From an uncultured Eubacteriales bacterium (GTDB lineage Bacteria > Bacillota > Clostridia > Peptostreptococcales > Anaerovoracaceae), in NCBI GenBank assembly GCA_900547295.1, contig URGK01000085.1:1-10451 (forward strand): a DNA stretch of 10,451 bases. The letters are read 5' to 3'. Position 1 is the stretch's first letter; each line of letters begins with the position of its first letter. The notes below the pieces were generated by a model. It saw only the letters and a list, made by a program, of their open reading frames with translations. It was not told the DNA's origin and did no database searches. Position numbers and translations under genes: made by a program. Of this stretch, positions 1-5,791 are shown piece after piece.

Positions 1-5
1 TTCAT
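1..5 (-). CDS. Start of a leftward gene leaving the window (partial)
   Basis: Read on the minus strand, an AAGGAGG ribosome binding site (plus-strand bases 12-18) is followed after six bases by an ATG at 5-3 and then the window ends. Only the start codon and two further bases are visible, so no product can be named. The strong Shine-Dalgarno match and good spacing are the whole evidence. The gene would follow the terminator of the flavoprotein gene (90-128), so it probably has its own promoter in the AT-rich 19-89 stretch, where I see no convincing -35/-10 pair. Confidence 0.5.
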
Positions 6-89
6 ATCCAACCTCCTTAGTAATATATGTTATTAAAATTGTTCCACAGCAGGAGGAAAAATATACTTTTTTCTTTTTGAAACGGCAAT

Positions 90-128
90 GCAAATAAAAA
101 TACAGAGCGTGTATTGAGCTCTGTATTT
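90..128 (-). terminator. Intrinsic terminator of the maf-flavoprotein pair
   Basis: A perfect 11-bp inverted repeat (98-108 with 118-128, AAATACAGAGC and its complement) encloses a 9-base loop. On the minus strand it is followed by a run of five T, an A and three T (bases 97-89). It starts five bases after the stop codon of the leftward flavoprotein gene, as expected for a Rho-independent terminator of that transcript. Confidence 0.85.
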
Positions 129-132
129 AACG

Positions 133-1353
133 CTATTTTTTATTCTTAACAGCTGCCATAGCAGATGAATATGCAAACTGAAGATTAAATCCTCCCGTAT
201 CGCCGTCAATGTCAAGCACCTCACCGATAAAGAACAGATTGCTGTGCTTTTTTGATTCCATATTCCGGAGATTAACCTCATCAAGAGATACGCCGCCTGC
301 GGTAACCATAGCTTCACTGAAGCTTCCTGTGCCGCTTACTGCATATCTGTGGCAGGTGAGAGCCTCTGCTATTTTTGTTATCTCATCGCCCTCAGTGCAG
401 GAGGTTTTCATATACGGGCATATCCCGGCATTTTCTATGAGCTTTACTGCAAATGCGTCAGGGATTTTGAATATGCGGGATATATATGTATGAAGCTCTC
501 TGCTGTTGCCCTGAAAGTCTGCTTTAATCATATCCGCTGCCCTCTGACCGGTAACCGGATATATATAGTTTATTTCAAGCTTGTGACCCTTGTCCGCATA
601 TCGTGATATATCAAGTATCGCAGGACCCGAAAAGGCTCTGTGGGTAAGAAGTATGTCGCCTGTCTGCGCGGCGATTTCACGATTGTTTTCAAGAAGCCTT
701 ACCAAAACAGCCTTGAACGAAATGCCTGAAAGGTTCCTGTAGCCGTAGCTGTGGGTATAAATCGGAACGAGAGCAGGTCTTGCAGGCATCATTTGTATTC
801 CCAGTTTCTCTATGAGAGGGTACAGGGAGCCGTCTGAGCCTGTTTTGGGATAGGACATACCTCCTGCAGCTATAACCAGCTTTTTTGTCTTAAATGAGCT
901 GTTTTCGGTTTTAACGATATATGTACCGTCGCTGTCGTCACTGCTGATATCCGTTATATGCTCCTTTAGAAGCAGTGGGAAGCCGTTTGCCTCGGATTTT
1001 TTTATCAGCATATTGAGAATTTCAGAAGCCTTGAGGCTTTCGGGGAATATCTTGCCGTCATCTCTTGTAACGGTCTTAATACCGTTTTTATTAAGAAACT
1101 CTACAAGGGATAGGTTGTTTGCGCCGTAAAGCGCGCTTCTGATATATCTGCCGTTTTGACCGTATCTTGTTATGAAGTCCTTGATAGAGCCGTCGTGGGT
1201 GATATTACATTGTCCGCTACCTGAAATCAGCAGCTTTAATCCGGGTCTTTCACTGTGGTCTATAATCAGGGAGTCTGTGCCGGGTTCTGACAGGGCGCCG
1301 TAAAAAAGCCCCGCTGCGCCTGCTCCGATTACTATGGTATCATACAGCTTCAT
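133..1353 (-). CDS. HI0933/BaiN-like NAD(P)/FAD-dependent oxidoreductase
   Basis: A 406-residue flavoprotein of the HI0933 family (aminoacetone-oxidase/BaiN-like). An N-terminal Rossmann FAD-binding motif, IVIGAGAAG, is at residues 7-15. The family motif SGSGQCNIT follows at about 44-52, then the AAGGMSYPKTGSDG signature mid-protein, and GGFNLQFAYSSA near the C terminus (about 387-398), all FAD contacts in this family. Length fits the family's usual 400-420. An upstream extension to 1425 is open, but the ATG at 1353 has an ideal GGAGGAG ribosome binding site seven bases away and gives the expected N terminus, so I chose it. It overlaps the 3' end of maf by 14 bp, so the two are translated from one leftward mRNA. 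The physiological substrate is unknown for most members; a role in bile-acid metabolism cannot be claimed from sequence. Confidence 0.9.
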   Translation of the reverse strand: MKLYDTIVIGAGAAGLFYGALSEPGTDSLIIDHSERPGLKLLISGSGQCNITHDGSIKDFITRYGQNGRYIRSALYGANNLSLVEFLNKNGIKTVTRDDGKIFPESLKASEILNMLIKKSEANGFPLLLKEHITDISSDDSDGTYIVKTENSSFKTKKLVIAAGGMSYPKTGSDGSLYPLIEKLGIQMMPARPALVPIYTHSYGYRNLSGISFKAVLVRLLENNREIAAQTGDILLTHRAFSGPAILDISRYADKGHKLEINYIYPVTGQRAADMIKADFQGNSRELHTYISRIFKIPDAFAVKLIENAGICPYMKTSCTEGDEITKIAEALTCHRYAVSGTGSFSEAMVTAGGVSLDEVNLRNMESKKHSNLFFIGEVLDIDGDTGGFNLQFAYSSAMAAVKNKK

Positions 1354-1936
1354 TTTCAAGCTCCTCCAGTACAGGCAGTATTTCTTCGAGAGGGAAACCG
1401 ATAACGTTGTTAAGTGAGCCTTCATAGCGTTCTACAAATCTGCCGAAATAGCCCTGAATTGCATATGCGCCGGCCTTGTCGTAAGGCTCATCGGTTTTGA
1501 GATAATCTGCAATATCATCTGCCGTATATTCCCTGAAATATACTTTTGTGATGCTGCTGAATACGGTTCTTGCAGTAGTGCCTGCCTTTATAACGGCAAC
1601 GCCTGTTACAACATAGTGTGCCTTGCCTGAAAGGTTCATCAGGATTTCCAGGGCATCTGCTTTGTTTTCGGGCTTGCCGATTATTTTATCGTTATATACG
1701 ATAGTATCTGCCGCCAGTATGTATGGATTTTTTTCTTTGAGCTCTGCGCTTAGATTTTCTTCTACGCTCAGAGCTTTTTTGAGCGCGAGAAACATGCAGG
1801 TTTCTGTTTTGCCGCCGTATACCGGAGCATTTTCTTCTATGTCGGCAGGAATAACGATGGGATTTATGTTATTGGCTTTCATCATTTCAATTCTTCTCGG
1901 AGATGATGACGCAAGTATTATATTATCTTTGTACAT
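1340..1936 (-). CDS. maf: Maf family nucleoside triphosphate pyrophosphatase
   Basis: A 198-residue Maf/YhdE-type protein, full length for the family. It carries the N-terminal signature ILASSSPRR (7-15), the catalytic aspartate in AADT (D77), the GKP triplet (87-89) and the SGKAHYVVTGVAV strand (103-115). Family members hydrolyse dTTP, UTP or modified nucleotides to the monophosphate and pyrophosphate in the cytoplasm (house-cleaning) and have been linked to septum control in Bacillus. The start at 1936 is supported by GAGGT five bases upstream. The gene is first in a leftward pair with the flavoprotein, overlapping it by 14 bp, and is divergent from spoVAC. The C terminus (LEELENEAV) is coded in the overlap. 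Confidence 0.93.
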   Translation of the reverse strand: MYKDNIILASSSPRRIEMMKANNINPIVIPADIEENAPVYGGKTETCMFLALKKALSVEENLSAELKEKNPYILAADTIVYNDKIIGKPENKADALEILMNLSGKAHYVVTGVAVIKAGTTARTVFSSITKVYFREYTADDIADYLKTDEPYDKAGAYAIQGYFGRFVERYEGSLNNVIGFPLEEILPVLEELENEAV

Positions 1937-1966
1937 TTGATACCTCGCTTTTTCAGTTTCCCTTTT

Positions 1967-1997
1967 AGTATAGCATAATATTGCCGCAAGCTGTAAA
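1967..1997 (-). promoter_or_regulatory. Probable vegetative promoter of maf
   Basis: On the minus strand, TTTACA (1992-1997) lies 19 bases before TATACT (1967-1972). The -10 is preceded by TG one base upstream (TGCTATACT), an extended -10 that tolerates poor spacing. The predicted start lies about 25 bases before the maf ATG. Motif matching only. Confidence 0.5.
1968..1997 (+). promoter_or_regulatory. Possible forespore (sigma-G-like) promoter of spoVA
   Basis: spoVA operons are known to be transcribed by sigma-G in the forespore. In the 90-bp divergent region a GTATA (1968-1972) fits the sigma-G -35 pattern, but the sequence 18 bases later (CTGTAAA, 1991-1997) matches the CATnnTA -10 only partly. 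A better -10 (CATAATA, 1974-1980) lacks a -35. It overlaps the maf promoter on the other strand. Weak call. Confidence 0.2.
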
Positions 1998-2028
1998 TAA
2001 TATGTGTAAATGAATGAGGAGATTTTGT

Positions 2029-2496
2029 ATGGAAAACAGGAAACCGGAGAAAAAAGATGTCGCCAAGGCGTATGAAAAGTATGCGACTAAATTTACGCCA
2101 AAGCCTAAATATTTTACCAACTGCCTCAAGGCTTTTGTCGTGGGAGGCCTTATATGCGCAGCAGCGGCGTTTGTGCAGAACAAGATAACTGCGGCAGGTA
2201 TGAACGAGGAGGATGCCGGAATTTTTGTAACGATAATTCTGATATGCCTTGCCCAGCTTTTGACGGGAATAGGGGTGTTTGATACCATAGGCAAGTTTGC
2301 GGGAGCAGGGGTTATAGTGCCGATTACGGGATTTGCCAATTCTATGGTATCTCCTGCGCTTGAGTACAAAAAAGAGGGTGTTGTACTGGGCGTCGGAGCA
2401 AAGCTGTTTTCTCTTGCGGGGCCTGTGCTGGTATGCGGTATTTCCACAGCTACAATAATAGGCATCATATACTGGCTGATTGAGGTGGTTTTATGA
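2029..2496 (+). CDS. spoVAC: Stage V sporulation protein AC (SpoVAC)
   Basis: A 155-residue integral membrane protein, close to the 150 residues of Bacillus SpoVAC. A short charged N terminus containing the YEKYATKFTPKP segment (about 15-26) is typical of SpoVAC. Several hydrophobic helices follow (about 31-51, 64-83, 88-105 and 125-152). SpoVAC sits in the spore inner membrane and forms a mechanosensitive-type channel for Ca-dipicolinic acid, used in DPA uptake during sporulation and release in germination. An in-frame ATG at 2014 would lie on the ribosome binding site itself (GAGGAG, 2016-2021), so the ATG at 2029, seven bases after it, is the start. Its stop overlaps the spoVAD start (ATGA), implying translational coupling. 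Confidence 0.95.
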   Translation: MENRKPEKKDVAKAYEKYATKFTPKPKYFTNCLKAFVVGGLICAAAAFVQNKITAAGMNEEDAGIFVTIILICLAQLLTGIGVFDTIGKFAGAGVIVPITGFANSMVSPALEYKKEGVVLGVGAKLFSLAGPVLVCGISTATIIGIIYWLIEVVL

Positions 2497-3557
2497 AAAA
2501 CAGAATAGGAAGACAGAGCCTGCTTTTCCGAAACAGACCCGTTATATCGGGGGCATATTCGATTGCAGGTAAAAAAGAGGGAGAGGGGCCTTTGAATAAG
2601 GACTTTGACTTTATACTTCCAAAGGACGATTACGGTGAAAAAACGTGGGAAAAGGCGGAGAGCAAAATGCTCAAAAAAGCCATAGAGGAGGCTATCGTCA
2701 AATCCGGTCACAGAAAAAACGAGATAGATGCCGTATTAAGCGGCGACCTGCTTAATCAGCTTATGTCGTCATCGTTTATGGCAAGGGATCTGCACATACC
2801 GTTCCTGGGGCTTTACGGAGCCTGCTCGACAATGGCGGAGTCGCTGCTTCTTGGCAGCGTGCTGGTCGACGGAGGCTATGCTTCAAACGTGACGGCAGGA
2901 GTATCAAGTCACTACTGTACGGCGGAAAGACAGTTTCGTATGCCTCTTGAGCACGGAAATCAAAGACCGCCGTCTGCCCAGTGGACCGCAACAGCGGCGG
3001 GGGCTATGGTGGTTTCCGAAAAGGACAGCCAGCAGGAGCAGTTTATTGATGAAAGCGGCAGCCTTGTCAATATGAAGAATATATGTATAGAAAGCGGCAC
3101 TATCGGCAAAATCATAGATACGGGCATCAAGGACTCAAATCAGATGGGAGCTGCAATGGCTCCTGCGGCAGTGGATACGATATTGAGTCATCTTGAGGAT
3201 ACGGGCAGGACTCTTGACTATTACGATCTGGTGCTTACGGGCGACCTTGGGTTTATAGGGAAAGATATAGCAAAAGACTTGCTCTGTGATGCGGGAATAT
3301 CGATAAATGAGATTGACAACAGATATAATGACTGCGGCGCTATGATTTTTGAAAAGGAGCAGGATGTGCATGCGGGAGGAAGCGGATGCGGCTGCTCGGC
3401 CTGTGTCTACGCGGGGTATGTGTATAACAGGCTGAGGCGAAACGAACTCAAAAGGGCCCTGCTTATATCAACAGGCGCTCTTTTATCAACTATAAGTCCC
3501 ATGCAGGGAGAGTCAATTCCCGGAATTGCTCACTGCGTATCTCTGGAGGTGGAATAA
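2493..3557 (+). CDS. spoVAD: Stage V sporulation protein AD (SpoVAD)
   Basis: A 354-residue soluble protein with the thiolase/ketoacyl-synthase-like fold of SpoVAD; Bacillus SpoVAD is about 338. Visible landmarks are the opening GRQSLLFRNRPVISG (6-20), GACSTMAES with Cys111 in the thiolase-like nucleophile region, MGAAMAPAAVDT (218-229) and the Cys/Gly-rich HAGGSGCGCSA (293-303). In Bacillus this protein binds dipicolinic acid directly on the inner membrane and acts in its uptake; it is not known as a condensing enzyme. GAGGTGG lies just upstream within spoVAC. The gene is coupled to spoVAC (4-bp overlap) and to spoVAE (stop and start share one base, TAATG). Confidence 0.96.
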   Translation: MKNRIGRQSLLFRNRPVISGAYSIAGKKEGEGPLNKDFDFILPKDDYGEKTWEKAESKMLKKAIEEAIVKSGHRKNEIDAVLSGDLLNQLMSSSFMARDLHIPFLGLYGACSTMAESLLLGSVLVDGGYASNVTAGVSSHYCTAERQFRMPLEHGNQRPPSAQWTATAAGAMVVSEKDSQQEQFIDESGSLVNMKNICIESGTIGKIIDTGIKDSNQMGAAMAPAAVDTILSHLEDTGRTLDYYDLVLTGDLGFIGKDIAKDLLCDAGISINEIDNRYNDCGAMIFEKEQDVHAGGSGCGCSACVYAGYVYNRLRRNELKRALLISTGALLSTISPMQGESIPGIAHCVSLEVE

Positions 3558-3910
3558 TGACATATTTGTATGCGTTTCTGGCAGGAGGGGGCATCTGCGT
3601 CATAGGTCAGCTTCTGCTTGATATGACAAAGCTTACAGCCCCTAAGGTCCTCGTTATATTCGTAGTTGCAGGAGCTGTGCTTCAGGGGCTTAATCTTTAT
3701 GAGCCTTTTGCCGAGCTTGCAAAAAACGGAGCGACAGTGCCGCTTCCGGGCTTTGGATATTCTCTTGCAAAGGGCGCTATGGAGGGCGCTCAGAGGGGAT
3801 TTTTGGGCGCTCTGACAGGGGCTGTCGAAAACACTGCGGCAGGAATAGCAACCGCCATAGTGTTCGGATATATAGTTTCCCTTATTTTTAATCCTAAATC
3901 TATACGATAG
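3557..3910 (+). CDS. spoVAE: Stage V sporulation protein AE (SpoVAE, AEb type)
   Basis: A 117-residue, strongly hydrophobic protein matching the AEb-type SpoVAE length (about 116). It has an N-terminal helix with FLAGGGICVIGQLLLD (7-22), a second helix around 30-45, the conserved VPLPGFGYSLAKGAMEGA loop (about 61-78) and a final helix (about 92-111). It is a spore inner-membrane subunit of the SpoVA dipicolinate-transport apparatus. The start overlaps the spoVAD stop by one base, with GGAGGTGG a few bases before. With spoVAC and spoVAD it makes the minimal C-D-E set common in Clostridia; no spoVAA, AB, AEa or AF lies in this window. No terminator is visible between its stop and the insertion sequence. 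Confidence 0.94.
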   Translation: MTYLYAFLAGGGICVIGQLLLDMTKLTAPKVLVIFVVAGAVLQGLNLYEPFAELAKNGATVPLPGFGYSLAKGAMEGAQRGFLGALTGAVENTAAGIATAIVFGYIVSLIFNPKSIR

Positions 3911-3912
3911 TG

Positions 3913-3941
3913 TTGGAATTTTGCACAGTTACTGGTACAAT
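3913..3941 (+). promoter_or_regulatory. Extended -10 promoter, probably of the gene now at 5485
   Basis: TTGGAA (3913-3918), a 17-base spacer and TACAAT (3936-3941) preceded by TG (TGGTACAAT) form a good sigma-A-type promoter just after spoVAE. A 6-bp dyad, ATATCT/AGATAT (3940-3945 with 3953-3958), overlaps the expected transcription start and could be an operator. It now points into the insertion sequence. If the element is removed, the 5485 ribosome binding site would lie close downstream, so I infer it belonged to that gene. Confidence 0.5.
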
Positions 3942-3967
3942 ATCTGTATCATAGATATGAGAGACAA

Positions 3968-3982
3968 TATGAAGTGACCTCC
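3968..3982 (+). repeat. Left subterminal inverted repeat (IRL)
   Basis: TATGAAGTGACCTCC, the exact reverse complement of 5458-5472. The match stops on both sides (3967 and 3983 mismatch their partners). Its first bases, TATGAA, could act as a -10 once the ends are joined in a circle. Confidence 0.9.
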
Positions 3983-3988
3983 AGTTTG

Positions 3989-4070
3989 TAGCAACGTGGA
4001 TTTACCCATATACTGAAGTTGCTAGAAACAACTCAGAAGCGGGGATTACCGCATACAAAAGGAGGCCACT
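3989..4070 (+). promoter_or_regulatory. Transposase leader: 7-bp hairpin and strong ribosome binding site
   Basis: TAGCAAC (3989-3995) pairs with GTTGCTA (4018-4024) to form a possible leader hairpin. AAAGGAGG (4058-4065) lies five bases before the transposase ATG. The bases GGAGGCCACT (4061-4070) differ by one from the right-end repeat GGAGGTCACT (5458-5467), so the ribosome binding site resembles the element's own terminal repeat. Confidence 0.5.
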
Positions 4071-5186
4071 ATGAATACTATAGTTTATGTTGGGATGGAT
4101 GTCCACAAAGAAAGTTATACGCTGTGCTGTTATAGCTATGACCGGGACAAGGTGGAATTCAAGCAGACGATTCCATCAGATTACAGATTGGTTCTAAAGT
4201 ATATGGAACGAGTACGTGAGCAATATGAAGGCGAGGTAAAATTCGTTTGCGGATATGAAGCTGGTTGTCTTGGATACTCGCTTTACCATCAGCTCACTGA
4301 TCATGCTGTAGATTGCAAGATCCTAGCGCCAACAACGATGGCGATTACAAACACCAATCGCGTCAAGACGGACAGAAGAGATGCAGGGAACATAGCAAGA
4401 TGCCTTGCATTCCATACTTACAGCGAGGTATATGTACCTGACGATGAAGATAATGCCGTTAAGGAATATATCCGCATGAGGGATGACCAGAAGTTGATGC
4501 TGAAAAAGATCAAGCAACAGATATTGGCATTCGTACTCAGAAAAGGGAAGCGATTTGAAGGCGGCAAGACATATTGGACAATCACACACCTTAAATGGCT
4601 TAAAAATCTTGAACTGGAAGGATTGGACAAAGAGACGCTGTCAGAATATATGATCACATATGAATATCTGACGGATAAGATTCAGAGAATGGATGAAAGG
4701 ATCCAGTCACTGGCTGAAGGCGAGAGATATTGCGAGCAAGTACAGAATATGAGCTGTCTGCTCGGGATAAAAACACATACTGCGCTTTCATTGCTTGTCG
4801 AGATAGGAGACTTTGACAGATTTGAGAAAGCAAGCAGATTTTCGGCATTCCTTGGACTTGTCCCTGGAGAGGACACAACATCTGACAATGTAAAGCGCTT
4901 GAACATAACGAAAGCCGGTAACAGCCACTTAAGGCGATTGCTGGTCGAGGCAGCTCAAAGCTATACGAGAGGGGCTATCGGACACAAATCGCAAGACTTA
5001 AAAAAGCGACAAAGTAAATGCTCACCTGAAGTAATCGCATATGCAGATAAAGCAAATGAGCGCCTCAGGAGAAAGTTCTACAGAATGACATTACAAAAGA
5101 ACATAAACAGAAACGTTGCAGCTACAGCAGTTGCAAGAGAACTTGCATGTTTCATATGGGGGATGAACACCGGAAACATAGCATAA
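4071..5186 (+). CDS. IS110-family (IS1111 type) DEDD transposase/recombinase
   Basis: A 371-residue protein with both IS110 domains. The N-terminal RuvC-like DEDD domain starts YVGMDVHKES (6-15) with D10, followed by E63 in GYEAG and the KTDRRDA motif with D101 and D104. A coiled linker of charged residues spans about 125-215. The C-terminal Transposase_20 domain contains LLGIKTHTALSLLVEIGDFDRF (about 230-251) and ITKAGNSHLRRLL (279-291), whose serine 285 I infer to be the nucleophile described for the family. Family members excise as circles and integrate site-specifically under guidance of a bridge (seek) RNA made by the element. Full length, no frameshift. The strong AAAGGAGG site confirms the start. 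Confidence 0.95.
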   Translation: MNTIVYVGMDVHKESYTLCCYSYDRDKVEFKQTIPSDYRLVLKYMERVREQYEGEVKFVCGYEAGCLGYSLYHQLTDHAVDCKILAPTTMAITNTNRVKTDRRDAGNIARCLAFHTYSEVYVPDDEDNAVKEYIRMRDDQKLMLKKIKQQILAFVLRKGKRFEGGKTYWTITHLKWLKNLELEGLDKETLSEYMITYEYLTDKIQRMDERIQSLAEGERYCEQVQNMSCLLGIKTHTALSLLVEIGDFDRFEKASRFSAFLGLVPGEDTTSDNVKRLNITKAGNSHLRRLLVEAAQSYTRGAIGHKSQDLKKRQSKCSPEVIAYADKANERLRRKFYRMTLQKNINRNVAATAVARELACFIWGMNTGNIA

Positions 5187-5191
5187 GAAAA

Positions 5192-5412
5192 AGTTTGGGT
5201 ACAGAGGCAGAGTCTTGGAGCACTCTAAGGTCCGAATTATTTGCGATTCACCTCTGTTGACATTATATGTTTTATATTTTGATTCACGCTAGGAGACGGC
5301 AAAATTCACGGCGGACCATTGACCTGTTGGTAACCAATCCACGAATAACAGAGTGGCCAAGGCCGGGGACTGTTAGATCTGAGGCTCTGCCTCTGTACCC
5401 AGCGTTAAAACT
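5192..5412 (+). ncRNA. Candidate bridge/seek RNA region of the IS right end
   Basis: This non-coding stretch lies between the transposase stop and the right repeat, where IS1111-type elements encode their guide RNA. It is enclosed by a perfect 17-bp inverted repeat, TGGGTACAGAGGCAGAG (5196-5212) with 5385-5401, extendable by wobble pairs inward and four pairs outward. Nested inside are GGTCCG/CGGACC (5229-5234 with 5312-5317), TTGG-TAA-CCAA (5327-5337) and GGCC-AA-GGCC (5355-5364). ATTCAC occurs three times (5246-5251, 5282-5287, 5304-5309). A consensus -35, TTGACA, is at 5257-5262 but without a good -10. Location and fold are seen; the RNA's function and true ends are inferred from the family, and the guide segments are not identified. 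Confidence 0.55.
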
Positions 5413-5451
5413 GAAGAAAGGAGAAGGTTGTGGTGATCTCATAAAAACTGC

Positions 5452-5457
5452 TTGACA
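5452..5457 (+). promoter_or_regulatory. Outward-facing consensus -35 at the IS right end
   Basis: A perfect TTGACA lies directly before the right inverted repeat and points out of the element. No usable -10 is found 16-18 bases later in the present flank. When the ends are joined in a circle, TATGAA of the left repeat would fall about 19 bases downstream, depending on the exact junction, and would complete a promoter reading into the left end. Junction promoters of this kind are known in the IS110 family. Confidence 0.45.
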
Positions 5458-5472
5458 GGAGGTCACTTCATA
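5458..5472 (-). repeat. Right subterminal inverted repeat (IRR)
   Basis: GGAGGTCACTTCATA, exact reverse complement of the left repeat at 3968-3982. The flanking ACA (5473-5475) equals that outside the left repeat and begins the untouched sequence upstream of the 5485 gene. Confidence 0.9.
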
Positions 5473-5484
5473 ACAGGTGAGTAT

Positions 5485-5760
5485 ATGTGCGGATACAGCA
5501 TAGATGATATTATCGAAAAGGAATATACGGGAGAGCTGCCGTTTTCGGCTGTGTTTTTCAGACTGTATGACAGAAAAATAGCGTCGGGAGAGATTACATT
5601 TTCTTCTCTCAAAATGAGCAAGGCCGAATTTACGGCAATGTGTATGAACGGCGAATATGTGCCGGAGATTGAAAATATTCTGGAGCTTTGCGGCAGGATG
5701 CTGCTTGAAAAAGACGAAGCGGAGCTTTTGCTGAATGCGGCAGGTTATGAATTCAGATAA
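5485..5760 (+). CDS. Small HTH-like conserved protein, function unknown
   Basis: A 91-residue soluble protein. The C-terminal half (MSKAEFTAMCMNGEYVPEIE, then ILELCGRMLLEKDEAELLLNAAGY, 65-88) resembles the helical end of XRE-type helix-turn-helix proteins, where a final LLxxAGY is frequent; I cannot place it in a named family. The N-terminal half (ELPFSAVFFRLYDRKIASGEITFSSL) has no motif I recognise. The start is ATG 5485, with AGGTGA four bases upstream; an in-frame TTG at 5452 would begin inside the insertion sequence and is rejected. The gene follows spoVAE in the same direction and ends at a bidirectional terminator. The IS inserted about ten bases upstream of its start and probably removed its promoter (3913-3941). 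Confidence 0.7.
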   Translation: MCGYSIDDIIEKEYTGELPFSAVFFRLYDRKIASGEITFSSLKMSKAEFTAMCMNGEYVPEIENILELCGRMLLEKDEAELLLNAAGYEFR

Positions 5761-5765
5761 GTAAA

Positions 5766-5790
5766 CCCCCTCAAATCGAGGGGGCTTTGT
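5766..5790. terminator. Bidirectional intrinsic terminator between converging genes
   Basis: CCCCCTC (5766-5772) and GAGGGGG (5778-5784) form a perfect 7-bp GC-rich stem with a 5-base loop. It lies between the stop of the rightward HTH-like gene (5760) and the stop of the leftward PBP gene (5792). Both sides have short T-rich tails (CTTTGTATT rightward, TTTACTTAT leftward), so it can serve both transcripts. Confidence 0.8.
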
Positions 5791-5791
5791 A

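Larger units (their letters stand above)
3968..5472 (+). mobile_element. IS110-family insertion sequence, IS1111 type, apparently complete
   Basis: The element is bounded by perfect 15-bp inverted repeats (3968-3982 and 5458-5472) around one intact DEDD transposase. The true ends probably lie a few bases outside the repeats, because IS1111-type repeats are subterminal; ACA occurs directly outside both (3964-3966 and 5473-5475) and may mark the target core. The short left non-coding region (about 100 bases) and long right one (about 285 bases), together with inverted repeats, are the marks of the IS1111 subgroup. I see no sign of decay. It lies between spoVAE and the 5485 gene without disrupting a coding frame. 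Confidence 0.85.

Noticed and set aside
1965..2711. 248-residue minus-strand open frame opposite spoVAC
   Set aside because: It is a shadow of spoVAC and spoVAD, which have clear family motifs, coupling and ribosome binding sites.
5246..5309. Three ATTCAC copies as a CRISPR-like array
   Set aside because: The repeat is only six bases with uneven spacing (36 and 22 bases), inside an IS end.
5267..5455. 62-residue plus-strand open frame inside the IS right end
   Set aside because: It lies over the predicted structured RNA, has no ribosome binding site of note and reads as low-similarity Arg-rich sequence.
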